Origin: Epiperipatus broadwayi
Taxonomy: Eukaryota > Onychophora > Udeonychophora > Euonychophora > Peripatidae
Length of the DNA: 64,000 nt
Direction: 5' to 3'
Assembly (NCBI GenBank): GCA_028023455.1
Contig: JAQFVV010012423.1
Span: 2,801,273-2,865,272 of the forward strand
In this document: one piece after another, positions 38,471-50,399 of the stretch
How positions within the stretch are numbered: position 1 is the stretch's first letter
Layout: each line of letters begins with the position of its first letter
Translations under genes and position numbers: made by a program
Notes under the pieces: generated by a model
The model's database searches: none
Seen by the model: only the letters and a program-made list of their open reading frames with translations
Told to the model about the DNA's origin: nothing

Positions 38471-41059
38471 CAGGGGCAATAGACTTTGATAACATGTATT
38501 ATTTATTTAGACATACTAAACATTGTTTTTTTGTTACTTTGTTTGGTTGTTTACTTATATTTAATCATAAACCAATTCTGGTATGCTAATGACCCAGAGG
38601 AGAAAGTACTAGATTATTCATAGTGTGATGGAATTAATTATAGGTCAGTGTGCCACCTTAAGGAAACTTGAATAGGCAAGGTGATAATTAAACTATTATA
38701 ATGAATTACCATTTAGAGATTAGAATTCATGATTGTATCCAAAATTCTATGGTTTTAAATGTAAGTAAAAATTTTTTTTGTTTATTTTGTAACTATAGGG
38801 ATATGAAATGATATATTTTTTTTATTATATATGTTTCACTTATTTATCCCTACCTCTATCTATGTCAGGTGGTTTTAACCTTTAAGAGTACCCATCTGTG
38901 TTACTGCATACATATATGTGAATATAATGTCTGTAATATGTCAGGTGGTTTTAACCTTTAAGAGTACCCATCTGTGTTACTGCATACATATATGTGAATA
39001 TAATGTCTGTAATATAATTGGTATAGCTATATTGCATCAGATGTTTATTTCAAATAAAGCCATTTGTATTTATAAACATTTAAAATCAAATGTGTAATGT
39101 GTAGTCCACATATTACTGTGATATACATATAGCGGCATGTTGTCCAATGATTTCGTAAATTTTACAAATTTGATATAAAATAAGTTGTAAACAAGAATAA
39201 TCCCATTTGCACCTGTTTTAGTATAGTATGAGATTAAAACAAAGGGTTAAAGTTATTTTAGTAATTAAAATTATCAAATTTCGAAGGTGCAAATAGATTT
39301 ACTCGTGGAATATAATTTGTTTATCCGAATTATAGTTCGATCTTAGGAGTATAAATAGGCTATATTTTATTAGCATAGGAGATATACTGTACAATTAGAG
39401 AAGTGCTGCCACTAGACTCCACACCAGTTTTAATTTTAATATGATAGATTAGGAGGGTAAGAATTGCTGTTCGCCTACTCAGGAAATGGTGATCTCTAAT
39501 CCCATCCTCTGGGTCGCAATGGCATATTATCATCATCATGGAGATGAAAGATGTTTCTGTCAACAGCCTGCTACAAGGATAGTCCAACTGAAACCATGGT
39601 GCCTATCCAAAGATCAAGACCACTACCATCCACCACTCAGAAGTGCCATCAGATAAGTTGCAACTAAGAAGTTAGAAAAATTCTTCAGAACATCATAGAG
39701 AGCACTAAATGTACTTTAAGCTTTATTCTCTAAAGCTATAGTTTATAATTTAAATGAACAAAGTTAACTCTGTAAATTCTTGTCTAACATAAATATAAAA
39801 CCTATCCTAAATCTTGCATAATATTATGTTTGTAAAACTTTAAAAATTTACCTATTTTAAAATAGAATAATTGTAGCTACTGTTTATTTAAAATCTATTT
39901 TCTATTTTACACTGCAGTTATGCTTATATTTTTATCTATTTTATTTCTCAAAATTTCATTTTTGTTATACATGATAATATGGCTAAATATCTCAAAACAG
40001 TGAGCTTATTTAAAATTAATAAATCATTAGCGAAGATATTATAATCTATATCTTCAACTTAATATATTAATAATGCTATTTTCATTCACTGGTTCAAAAT
40101 CCTATTATATTAAAAATAATAACTGACTGCTCTACATCATTATTATCATTTTATTAGTTTTATATTAATTAAATATTTGTTATGGTTTGCAATTTGGAAC
40201 TATAAATTCTGATTTTAAAAAAGATTCATTTTATCAAAGTATATTTCATAATGTATTATCAATTTGCCTTGCTAAATATACCTTCCTCCCTAGTAAAATC
40301 TGACTTTAGATGCAGCTTAAGAATCTATTAAACTAAATTAATAATTATGTAAATTTTGTTAGTAGTCCCTTTATTATAGCATGATTATTATGCTTATTTT
40401 ATAAACTGGGTTCTTTTGGTTATACAGGTAGTAGCTATCTGTTTTAGGCATCATCATTTAAATTATAAATATTTATATTTTGCTTTATGCATTGTGGGTA
40501 TGTTCTTACTAAGTATGTTTGTATACATAACATCCTGCTATATCTTTTAATGGTCTAACAGTGGAGGCTGTCCCTAAATATATAGTTTTGGTAGGGCTAT
40601 TTCATATAGAACTGGAGCACAAGATATCAGATCCCTCTTTTATTAAGCCTATCTGAGTTCCTGAACTTCAAATGTTTGTATTATTAGTAGCAAACCATTT
40701 GGTCTCAGGGTATCACATATTTAGATATGAAATCTTGTGAATAATCTCCCACCTGCACTACAATGATTATTAATATTTACTATGTGCCATAGCAATTAAA
40801 TATATGTTGAGCCAATATAACCAGTTCTTTCCTTTGTTAAATTTATATGTTCAGCTGAAACACCAATCTTTCATTATTAGACTAAATCTGCATTATGCTT
40901 GAGCTTGTTATTGGCTCACATCTTACTGCTGTAATAATCAGTAGGTATGTGATTAGCATCTTATAGATTGGCAGACCATAATACAAGAATAAGATTTGGC
41001 ATATAAATATTAATATTACATAGGTATAATCTATTGATCACGGGAATCTAATCAAACAT
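38471..41059. other. AT-rich DNA with one short duplication
   Basis: No gene is recognised. A minus-strand 75-codon frame at 39360-39587 lies in a less AT-rich patch (39400-39700) but shows no known domain. A weak inverted pair 'tttgcacct' / 'aggtgcaaat' at 39210 and 39285 could be the ends of an old small MITE. Confidence 0.4.
38862..39013. repeat. Exact 76-base tandem duplication
   Basis: Units 38862-38937 and 38938-39013 are identical by eye, beginning 'atgtcaggtggttttaacc'. A recent event. Confidence 0.92.
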
Positions 41060-41560
41060 ATTAGATGAGATAAACTGTAACCCTCAAATTCATCTCATCC
41101 CATTTTGACACCTGCATGATCACATACATTTAGTTTTGTACTTGTGTATATTTTATTAATCTATTTAAATTTAACTTATCTTCTTGTCATTTTACTCATA
41201 ATCCAATTCCAATTAAAATATTTATATATGGATATGCATTATAGTTTTTAAATATTAGAAATACCTTTAATTTAGTTTTATTAGTAATTTTATTTGATCC
41301 ATTTGTTTATTTCTTGCACGGTTAAATTTTGGGTCTCATGTCTCTACCTGTTCAGAACAAGCTCACAGATTAAATTAAGACCCATGTGTAACCTCAGAAA
41401 TGTCATCCATAGAGTGTTAAGGTATAGAGCACTAGTAAATAGGTTGATGCTTGGTTGGACCTGGGACCTCATCACCCCATTCTAGTCAGCTTTGGTGTAT
41501 TTTACCTGGACTATGGGTTTGGTTCCATAAATGTATAAATCTGAACATTACAGTATACAC
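41060..41560. repeat. Dispersed 0.5 kb repeat, right copy
   Basis: Direct-orientation partner of 30150-30690. It differs from the left copy by many substitutions and small indels, with a 16-base insertion near 41410. If the pair were LTRs of one element, the internal region would be about 10.4 kb and would contain the LINE and gypsy remnants as later insertions. Confidence 0.8.
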
Positions 41561-42641
41561 ATTTATCAACAATTTCTTTGTTTCTTTATATGCTTCTTTC
41601 AAAGTATTTATAATAATGCAATCACTTTCTGTAATTTTTTCATTCTTCATAAATATAATTGTATATCTCACTTTCTATTTAAGTAGTTGGGATATTAAAA
41701 AATGAAGTCTTAATAGTAGTGAGATTTTTTATTATTTATTATTATATCGTTTTTTTTTTGTAATTCTTTCTGCATACTTCTTGCCATTATCCGACATTTT
41801 AGTAATAGTGCTGTAACTTCATATCATTTCTTTTTAATACCAGAATATTATTTATATTTTTGTGACATTTCGTTCTTTTATTTTCTTATGTCACTTTTAT
41901 TTTTTTTCCTATTACTTTATAGAATTTTATATATTTGGTTCTTTTACATAGGTCATCTAAAAATATTTCATATTATTTTTTCTTTTTATATACTATCTTG
42001 TCTACATAAAAGTTTACTGATAAATTTCTGCTTTTTTGTATCAGCGATATTTATCACGGTTTTTAATGTAGTCTCAATTCTCATTTTTATTAATCTTTAC
42101 TCATTCTGAACATATCTTAAAATTTATTGTTTTAAAACAATTTGCAAGCTCTAGTTTAATTTTACAGAAGAATATATACACTTGCATGCCAATAATATTA
42201 AAAAAAATTACAACTAACATTCTTAATAGATTCAATACAAAAAGCAATCATTGATTAGTGGGATGTAAAATATGTGTTAATGTAAAACTAGAAAGCTGAA
42301 AATTATAGCAGTTAATATTTCTAAGCTCCAGAACTTCTCCTATGAATTTAAATAAGAATTTGCTAATAAAAAAACTACAAAGAATTAGTACTTTTCTTTT
42401 GTTATTTTTTCTATCTGTGTTATATATATATATATTTCACTTATTGTAATTAATTATGTAATCCTTAATTAAAAAAACAAATAAATTTACTATTGATTTA
42501 TAATAAATTTTTGTTAAATTAAAATAAAGATTTTGCTTTTATTATTATTTATCTATTAGCACATAGTAACTTATAAAATCGTTTTCATTTTATAATTAAG
42601 GATAATGGTTTTAATTATCTTTTCGTAATAGAATATATTAC
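41561..42641. other. AT-rich DNA, probably intron 3' of the CUB exon
   Basis: No gene-like sequence. Because the CUB exon at 42642-42853 ends in a good donor on the minus strand, this stretch should be the start of its downstream intron. A short TA run lies at 42421-42435. Confidence 0.4.
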
Positions 42642-42853
42642 CTGCTGGTTTGTTTCCAAAAACAATATTTCCATGAAAGGCTCTGTAATGAAATGGAGGA
42701 GCTAAACTTCCACTAGTAAACCACAGAAGAAGATGAGGTCCATTAGAAAAAACAAATCTATTATCGTCTTTATTTTCACCATTGATTGTCTTCAAAACTG
42801 AACTTGAAGTGGTTTGTCCATCATAAATGCGAAGGTAGTCATGCTCTCCGCGC
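42642..42853 (-). CDS. Internal exon encoding the second half of a CUB domain
   Basis: Read on the minus strand, 'aaaactag' precedes the exon and 'cag' plus 'gtaata' ends it, so both splice sites agree with consensus. The 212-base exon is fully open in one frame, entering in phase 2 and leaving in phase 1. It encodes 'HDYLRIYDGQTTSSSVL', then 'FVFSNGPHLLLWFTSG' and 'FHYRAFHGNIVFG'. The D-Y-L-x-I-Y-D-G strand and the following pattern are characteristic of CUB domains, extracellular beta-sandwich modules that often bind calcium through this Asp. The first half with its disulphide must lie in an upstream exon beyond 42853. The host gene cannot be named from one exon; secreted or membrane CUB proteins are many. 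No stops or shifts are seen, so the gene is probably active. Confidence 0.8.
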
Positions 42854-42959
42854 CTAGTTTTAAGTAAAGATAATTCTACAAATTAACTTATACTAATAAT
42901 AATATTATATGTACACACATATAAAAAAATCAATGCAAAACATATATATATATATATTA

Positions 42960-43065
42960 TGATTTGAGAAAGAGGACGCTCTGAGGAAGGTACTTGATAT
43001 TGTACTGAAACGTCAGCATTTAGCTGTTTCACTACACGGAATATCCCGCAAATAGTAATAATAAT
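42960..43065 (+). repeat. Repeat tail with a 'gaggaagg...gaaacgtc' motif
   Basis: The stretch 'tctgaggaaggtacttgata' followed by 'tgtactgaaacgtcagca' resembles the conserved 3' tails seen in many Penelope-like and related element copies. It sits about 100 bases upstream of the CUB exon in gene terms, that is in the upstream intron. The assignment is by motif style only. Confidence 0.35.
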
Positions 43066-45269
43066 ATGACATCTTTTATCCGTGAAAATATTAGAATTAA
43101 ATATATATATATATTCAAAAGATTGATACCTTTAGTTCACCTCGTGATTGAAGGTTATTATTATATAATGCATGCGTAGGGAGAGAGGGTAGTCTGAGTT
43201 TTTGTAATGGAGCAGTATGAAATTAATGAGAGATGCAAAGAGAAAAAAAATGACTATGTATAAATATATACACAATACCATTTAATTATTTATTACTTAA
43301 GGATAAAATTAGAAAGATTTCACTAAAAATCCTCACTAATTGTTAGTTATATATTTTGATGAAAATTATACTCTGCACACATGTTCTAATGTAGAAAAAA
43401 TTCTAAACATATAATTTGACTAGGAATGAAATATTTAAGGCTGTTTGCCTTTTATATAGCAGTTGGGAAAAATGACAAGAACAAATGTCATTTATTTATT
43501 TATATAGTAAAGGACCATCAGTTTTAGCTAAGAAGTTTATTCTAGCTTATAATTATAATAGTATTTAAATAATGTATAGAAAAAATTTCGAGCAATTTTT
43601 TTCACTTATTGTTCAAGAATAATCAGCAAAAACTCAATAATATTTAAATCAAATGACTAGAGAAACCATAGATGATATTATTTTCATTCTTATGATTCTG
43701 AAGTCGGTATTTGACTGCACAGACTTGCATATTAAAATTTTTTCTACAAGATGATAGCAGTTGCCTGGAATAATATACACCAAAAAAAAAGTGATCCACA
43801 AATCTCTTTAATATTCTCTAAAAAAGCATGAATCTACAGTAATAAGTAGTTCAAAATAATAGTTTAAGATGACTGATTAAATCAGTACAATTTAATCAAT
43901 CATGATTTCTAATTGGAAGTAAGTAATCTTGTTGATAAAGCATTTCAGTCTTGGAAAAAATGTAACCACATGACATCCATTCATAATATAACCGATTCTA
44001 TATTGCAGTATTTATATTAAAAACCAGTGATTTTGGAATAACAGCCTAATTTGATTTTGCTTGTAATACCTCAATAGACTGTTTTGAAAATCCCATGAGT
44101 TTCAATTAGCATTAACATCTATGTAGCCTTTTAAATTACAATTTTATGTTGTTGCTTTTTTTGACTATACTTCTTCATAATATTTGTCTGTTCTTTAATT
44201 ATACATTTATTTACATTCACAGTTGATTACAATATGTTTTGTTTTATATTTCGATAAATGATAATCATGTTGAGATTTTTGGTAGTGAAAAACTTAGTTA
44301 ATTACTTGTCAGACATTGATGTACCTGTTATTCAGTCATCAACAATTAAATATTTGTTTCGAATTTATTAAAAATGTAAACTTCCTATCAGATATTTCTT
44401 ATCATCTTTTAAGGGTTCTATTAGTAAACATTGCCACATAAAAGTGCTTTTAAAAATTTTTAATTCCTGCATTTATACAAATATATAGTTTTTGTAATAA
44501 TCTTACTAACGCAGTAAAATTTATTGGTTATTGCATAATTTAACATTGTCTAGTATTTGCACAAAGTATATTATAAGATTTCATAAGTGCTAACAAGATT
44601 ATTAAAATAAGAAATGGATTTAAAGTTAATGATTTATATATTCATGCTCTCACTTTTAGACACTTAAGAGTGGTTCATATAAGTGCATTTGAGTTTAGAA
44701 ATAAGACGTTCATTGTATAAATGTTAAGTGAATCTGGATTGTCATTAGATAATAGAACTTTTTTTTTGCTACTAACTTCATCTAAACTTAGGGTATTCTA
44801 AATACTTGGTTACTTTGTTGTTTATTCCGATCAGTGTCAAAAGAAGGTCATAAATAATGATTATGGTAAGAGAGATTGCTAGTTCCATTATATATATATA
44901 TATATATATGATATTCAATGGGAAAAAAACATTATAAATCACTTCAACTTTAATGAAAACATTGGTTGAAATATTGAATAATAAACTAAAAAAAACACTT
45001 TTTTAAAAAAATCTTTATTTTTATTTTATTTACAAAAAAATGTAATAAAATTTTCTTGATCTTCTTTAACCCACTTCAATATTGTTGTTTTTTAAATATA
45101 TATACTTTTAAATATAAATTGAGTTTAGTTTTTTTTTAAATATTAAAATCAAAGCAAAAGATTGTAAATATAGCACTGAATTTAACTAAAATTTCAATAT
45201 ATAAAAATTTAATTATAACAGTTTATTTAAGTAATATAATAAAATGATTATTGAAGTTTTTTTTTTCAG
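43066..45269. other. AT-rich DNA, nothing recognised
   Basis: No supported exon. It may contain the border between the minus-strand CUB gene and the plus-strand gene of the next exon. A TA run lies at 44890-44909. Confidence 0.4.
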
Positions 45270-45388
45270 GTTTTTATTAATGCGTCCCTCGTTTTAACTT
45301 TACAATATCGTAATTATCCATCAGTGCAGAAAATTGGGCTCTCCTCTCTCACTGTGACTGGATTTCACGACCAACCTTCATTCTGCAG
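45270..45388 (+). CDS. Candidate internal exon, family uncertain
   Basis: A long pyrimidine tract ending 'tttttttttcag' precedes the segment, and 'ctgcag' plus 'gtgaac' follows, so both splice sites are good. Only one of three frames is open through the 119 bases (entry phase 0, exit phase 2). It reads 'VFINASLVLTLQYRNYPSV' then 'KIGLSSLTVTGFHDQPSFC'. Codon use is clearly less AT-biased than the flanks. The alternating hydrophobic 'LSSLTVTGF..QPS' pattern recalls the C-terminal beta-sandwich of GH31 alpha-glucosidases, but I am not certain. It cannot belong to the CUB gene because the strand is opposite. Confidence 0.55.
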
Positions 45389-46059
45389 GTGAACCAGAGG
45401 TTATCTTTTATGGAAAAATTGCATTATAGTGTCAAAAAAACAATGATGATAATCTTTTTGTATCTGAGGTTGTATGAAGACGTCCTTTGATGTTAAAAGT
45501 GATTGGGAAATCTATTTGTTTTCTATGTATATATTGTCTGTATCTTGTTAAATTTCACTTGATAATGTATTTGTTAATAGATAAAAGCATGGTCATGGGA
45601 TAATTTTACTAAAGTTTTGTTCTTTGCTAGTTTTGTAATATTATATGCTTTTTTATTTTATTTATAATTACTAGTCTAGTATTCGGTAGTATTTATTGTC
45701 ATACATATCCATGCACTTATTTTTTATAACACTAAACATTTCAGAATGATAAGCAGTCATTGTGTAGAAAACACTGATTTCAGGGTTTTTAGTTTTATTA
45801 ATTCATAAAATAGAAAATGTAATCTAGAATTTCTCATTTTTCAGATTTTTGGATTTTAGAAATAGACTTTTATCCTCTCATTACAAACATAACATTTGGT
45901 AAAATAAAAAAGCAATCATCTCACTGCAATTACTTTTATTAAATTATAAGTATTTAATAAATTTACCTTTTAAAATTTATTTACAATTATAATAACTAAT
46001 TTATTTATTGTAAAAGAGGTTGAAGATCACCTTTGAAATTTGACTTTAATAACAAATGT
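45389..46059. other. AT-rich DNA, probably intron
   Basis: Follows the donor of the candidate exon. No further exon of the same gene was recognised downstream in the window. Confidence 0.35.
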
Positions 46060-46900
46060 TTTTTACTAATACAAATACAAACATGTGTAAATACATTTTT
46101 AATGTTTATTGGGAATACGAAAACAAATATACACCCATAGTTACAATACATTTTATGTCTATACTCCACCTGCTAATGTTGGCAAGGTATAACTCCTAAT
46201 TTTGGAGTGAACTATGGGGAAAAGGATGGCAACTGCCCTTATAATCACTTCCAGCTGTATTTTGGCCAGCCTGCCTTGTGAGTAGATCTGATAACACTTC
46301 CAGTTTCACTATGACAGATTGCCTTATGCTAATGTTTAATTCTAGCAGCTTCCAGTCCTTTCTGTGTCAACTGTTTCATTTAACCACTATGGTCTGAAGA
46401 ATGAATATTCTGTCTTTCAGCCTTGTGACAATATGTCTCTGGAGAGAATGTATACTGCCATTCAGGTTTGAGAGTAGTTCTCTGCAGAATATATATATGG
46501 ATAATGTGAATTCTGTCTTTCAGAATATATATATGGATAATGTGAATTCTGTCTTTCAGACTTGTGACAGTAATTCTCTGACCCTACTTTTAAAAAGACT
46601 ATTTATTGTCAGATCTCCATGCTCAATGAAAACATTCAGATTCAGTGAGCATCATCACATATTGACTCATTCTTGCCATTGGCTGGGCTATGAGTTATCT
46701 ATCTATATATGCATAACTTCATGGTGATGATGAAATCTCAATCCAATTTAGATAAAATGGAATCTGGTTTAGTCCATTATTTAAAACCCATTTGTGATAT
46801 GACCTTCCCTTCTCCTGGGTAAAATTTGCCCTGGAGAAGTAAGACATACAGATGCATTGATAAGCATCTTTGCTTTGTAGTTCTGTCTGGCTTAGTAATC
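46060..46900 (-). repeat. Dispersed LTR-like repeat, copy 2
   Basis: Homologous over most of its length to 50400-51135 and partly to 350-850. Blocks include 'ttttggccagcctgcct', 'actatggtctg.a.aatgaat', 'tactgccattcaggtttga', and 'agtccattatt' at the high-coordinate end. It lies on the minus-strand downstream side of a gypsy Gag/protease remnant (47290-47830), so LTR or 3' end is inferred. Within it a 36-37 base unit 'tatatatatggataatgtg...' is duplicated exactly (46488-46561). Confidence 0.7.
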
Positions 46901-47470
46901 TTCTTAGCAGGTCCACTGTCATCATTTTGAGATCATGGAATTGTAGGTTCGTTGCAGCTGGCTAATGACCCATCATTGTTGGCTTGCAACTTTTTTCTCC
47001 CTGATGAGGATTTGATGATGGTGGGTGGCATGTAATTTAACTGTTTTTTGTAATAATTATGTTGTTTTCTGTCAGCAGTTTTAACCACCATCATTTGTGA
47101 TTTTTTAAACTTTGATCACCACTTCTGGAATCCATTTGGTGGTTTCTTTAAACATGCATCATCTATCAACCATTTCCACTTTTAGTTTCATGTGTTAGTT
47201 TAGGGTTCGCACCCAGATTATTAATAACATGTGTAGACTCTGTTTGAATTTATATGAACTGGTTCACTTTAGTCACTGCAAAACCTAAATAAGTAAACCA
47301 ATCATGTCTTAATAAATTTCTCGGCTTAACCAGCAGATACAAGAAAAGGCATTTATCTAGTTTTATTGGTCATTGTCATTTTAATTCTTGCCTGATTCAA
47401 GAGTGATACTAGATTACCTTAGTTATCACTAATATTCTGCTGCTAAAATGCAGATGATATTTATTATTCT
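46900..47470 (-). pseudogene. gypsy pol remnant after the protease
   Basis: Minus-strand translation gives 'PRNLLRHDWFTYLGF' at about 47330-47290, resembling the 'N-L-L-G-R-D-W-L' segment that joins protease to RT in gypsy elements. A weaker 'PEVVIKV'-type reading near 47125 recalls an integrase C-terminus. If so, RT and most of the integrase have been deleted between them. Many stops are present. The first match is moderately convincing, the second weak. Confidence 0.45.
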
Positions 47471-47472
47471 CA

Positions 47473-47830
47473 TTAATAATAGCTTATGTCTTTTTTTGAC
47501 ACAATGGACCCTGCAGACCCAGTGTCCAGTTCCACTGTTACAAGCATATTATTAATAAATATTCTGCATTTGAAAGCAGAATCAATTCCACTCATATTAT
47601 TTATACAGATATTTTGTTTCTGAAATTTTAAATAGCCTTTCTGTATTTTTGCAATGGACTCATTCATTATGTTATTAGCAACTTGTTGGGTCTATATAAA
47701 ACAGAAGCTTTTATGTGATCAACATGCTTGTAATATGTACACACTATATACCAGTGTGGTCATTCATTATGAACATGTATTAATTGATCACATCTATAAC
47801 AATACTTATTACTCATCATTGTTTATTTAT
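47473..47830 (-). pseudogene. gypsy Gag zinc knuckles and aspartic protease, decayed
   Basis: The open minus-strand frame 47667-47473 ends with 'VTVELDTGSAGSIVSKKD'. The D-T-G-S-A motif is the active-site loop of retroviral-type aspartic protease, which in an intact element cuts the Gag-Pol polyprotein. Just upstream (about 47810-47690, minus strand) are 'CYRCDQLIHVHNE' and 'VCTYYKHVDHIKAS', which fit two CCHC zinc knuckles that have lost some cysteines. This order, paired knuckles then protease, is typical of one gypsy group. Stops break Gag from protease. The element runs toward lower coordinates and ends at the LTR-like repeat. Confidence 0.75.
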
Positions 47831-48819
47831 GTGATCAGTGACTATTAATGTCACCTGGGTGTTTGTCTGACACAGTCTTCTGCTCAATGGTGTGTGTGAA
47901 TACTATGTCCATTTTTTTCAATGAATTTGCTTGACTAACTGTTGATTTTACTAGAGTTTCTTGAGAAACCATGGTTTCAAATGATATGTCAGAGTTCATT
48001 AGGAACTTGACCCTGAGTTATGGTCTTGCATTCTGCACAAAAATAATCTCACAGAGCTTCATTTAGCAAGTCTTTGAAATTGTATTTTAGAGATATTTTT
48101 TTTTAAGTTAATTAGCAAAATTTTGACATTTTACCTCTTCCCCTTATGTATAGATTGAAATGGTATCTCTGCATTATCAGTAGGAGTTTTGGAGTGAAAA
48201 AGTTAGTTAATAAAGACAATGCTTTGTCAATATCAACATCAAGTAAAAGCAAATGAGTTTGTTGGGTTTGAAGAACCTCAAAAATCTAAGATCCCATAAT
48301 AGACATGAATGAGGTTAATTTTAACTTAGAATTTTCAATTTGATTTATCTATAAATAGAAAATTACTTGATCTTTATAGCTTGGCCAATTATCTGGGTAA
48401 GCTGGATCAAATTCTTTAGCTATTTTCTTTTTTTTTTTTTTTCATCTTTATGCCGAGAGAGAGAAAAGAGCACTTTTATATGTGAGAGTAACTCTTCAAA
48501 CTGATTTTTAATTTTTATTTGACAAGCTATTGTTTAATTAAAGATAAAATCTAACAATCTTCTGGGAGAGTTACTGCCTTTATTAAGAGTAACACCACTC
48601 ATCTGATTTAAACATTTTTTATCAGAATACTGCTAACATTTGTGATCAGTTTTTTTTGATTAATGACAAAATCTAATGATCTGTAAAAGCAAGATTTTGT
48701 CATTTAAAACTATTTTTTCCAGCCATAAATAAATTTTTTATTTTTATTTTGTCAACTGCACCAAGTCTGTTGTGTGTTTCGTCTGGATTATATGTATGTG
48801 ATTTATTAATTACAGATTA
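47831..48819. other. AT-rich DNA, possibly further gypsy Gag remnant
   Basis: In gene terms this lies upstream of the zinc knuckles on the minus strand, where Gag would be expected. I see no convincing capsid homology. Confidence 0.3.
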
Positions 48820-48945
48820 ATAATCAAAAAAATAATAATTCTTTACAACAGCTATATAATCAAATAATAGTTTTATATATATATATATAAAACTTTTTTT
48901 CAGTACTTGCTTTCGTGCCCTTTTCAAATGTTACTAATCTATTTA

Positions 48946-49357
48946 ATATTATGATGTGATGTGATGTATTATGGCTTCTCCTTAAACGAAGTCAAGAATA
49001 TCTCAGCAATTATGCCCAGATAAACCTGTTAGCCACTTTATTTTACATTCTCCATTCTAAAGTTACCCATAATCTGCTCTATCCCATTTCCACGACATAA
49101 TTTTTGTCAACTCTATAACCTTTATATCTAAATCCCCCTTATCTTTTCCCAAACCCAGCATAAAAACCAATAATTCACTTTCTATATAATCCCTCTTTTC
49201 ATATTTATTTTTCCACAACTTCATTATATGTACCCTTTCTGTTTTCAAACATTTACATTCAATTAACAAATGCCTAATATTTTCAATTCATTCCTTACAT
49301 AATTTACTAAATAAATTTCCCATATTTTCCCATTTACATGTATATTCTTTTGTAGCT
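48946..49357 (-). pseudogene. LINE 3' end inserted in the palindrome, copy 2
   Basis: Minus-strand reading gives a cysteine-containing stretch with 'CKWENMG' and 'LCKE', then 'HLLIECKCLKTERV' and 'MSWKWDRADYG' (49269-49063). 'C..C...E...HLL.EC' is the zinc-binding tail often found after non-LTR reverse transcriptases. It has no counterpart in the right arm of the palindrome, so it entered after the palindrome formed or was lost from the other arm. Its 3' non-coding end is repeated at 22320-22500. Confidence 0.65.
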
Positions 49358-49545
49358 AAAGAATCATCTGACATAAAACCATCTAGTGTCCAATAATGGA
49401 ATTAAAACAAAGAATGATAATATAAATAATTAAAACAAATCAAAACCCTCATATATAAATTCAATAATTACAAAACAATTGATTATATCATAATACTATG
49501 TTAAACAATATTACATGCATTTTTTATGCAATTATATATATCAAC

Positions 49546-49990
49546 TTATATATTTTTCCATTCATTTTTAATCAACCAATTATTAACCAAATTTGTAGAA
49601 GTTTTATAAATATTCATATAATTAGTCAAATTATTTTTAATATAATATGTTTCATACATTTGTCTTCTTTTTGGATCTTTGATAGAATTTAAATATTTAA
49701 TACTTTTTGTAGCATCTATTCTATGATTATATTTCAAGTAGTGAATATATAATGCAGACCTATCATCTCTTTTTTATAGAAGCCAAAGAACATAACAATG
49801 CTATTAAAAGAAGAAACAATAGGTCTGCCATATATATTCACTACTTGAAATATGGCCATAGAATAGATCCTATAAAAAGTATTAAATATTTCAATTTCAT
49901 CAAAAATCCAAAAAGAAGTTAAATATATAAAACATATATTAAAAATAATTTGACTAATTGTATGAATTTATAACACTTCTACAAATTTGG
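49546..49990. pseudogene. Two inverted GIY-YIG endonuclease remnants
   Basis: The minus-strand frame 49737-49546 ('KYNHRIDATKSIKYLNS', 'DPKRRQMYETYYIKNNL') and the plus-strand reading from 49770 ('KYGHRIDPIKSIKYFN', 'NPKRS') are two diverged copies of the same peptide facing each other. They keep the 'H...N/GHRID' segment near the end of the endonuclease but lack the GIY and YIG motifs. The plus copy starts further upstream and so preserves the 'EH..A' helix. Protein-level conservation between arms shows that the arms derive from separate copies or have been ageing since duplication. Confidence 0.65.
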
Positions 49991-50399
49991 TTAATAATTG
50001 GTTGATTAAATAAGAATGGAAAATTATATAAGTTGATATATATATAATTGTATAAAAAATGCATGCAATATAGTTTAACTTATTGTTATAATATAATTAA
50101 TTATTTTGTAATTATTGAATTTATATATGAGAGTTTTGATTTGTTTCAATTATTTATATTATTATTGTTTGTTTTAATTCCATTATTGGACACTGGATGT
50201 TTTTATGTCAGGTGATTCATTAACGTTAAATAGATTAGTAACATTTGAAAATGGCACCAAAGCTGGTGCTGAAAAAAAACCATTTTATATATAAAACTAT
50301 TATTTGATTATACAGCTGTTGTAAAGAATTATCTTTTTTTTTTATTATTACTTTGTGGAAGAGCAGCATAAGGATTTTTATTCCTTTCCAATTTTGATA

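Larger units (their letters stand above)
48830..50345. mobile_element. Large palindrome of Penelope-like element sequence
   Basis: The left arm (48830-48945 plus 49358-49766) is the reverse complement of the right arm (49783-50340). The outer part pairs 'ttctttacaacagct' with 'agctgttgtaaagaa'; the inner part pairs through '...gtccaataatgg' and 'ccattattggac...'. The spacer is only about 15-20 bases. The left arm is interrupted by a LINE tail of about 410 bases (48946-49357). The right arm, on the plus strand, codes for 'EAKEHNNAIKRRNNRSAIYI' and 'HYLKYGHRID', matching the H...GH.ID end of the GIY-YIG endonuclease of Penelope-like elements. Inverted, truncated copies are a known feature of that group. 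All frames are broken. Confidence 0.75.

Noticed and set aside
30150-41560. A single 11 kb LTR retrotransposon with the 0.5 kb repeats as its LTRs
   Set aside because: The gypsy remnant has its own purine tract and LTR-like end at 38104-38470, and the 0.5 kb repeats are only about 85% alike. Kept as a question, not a call.
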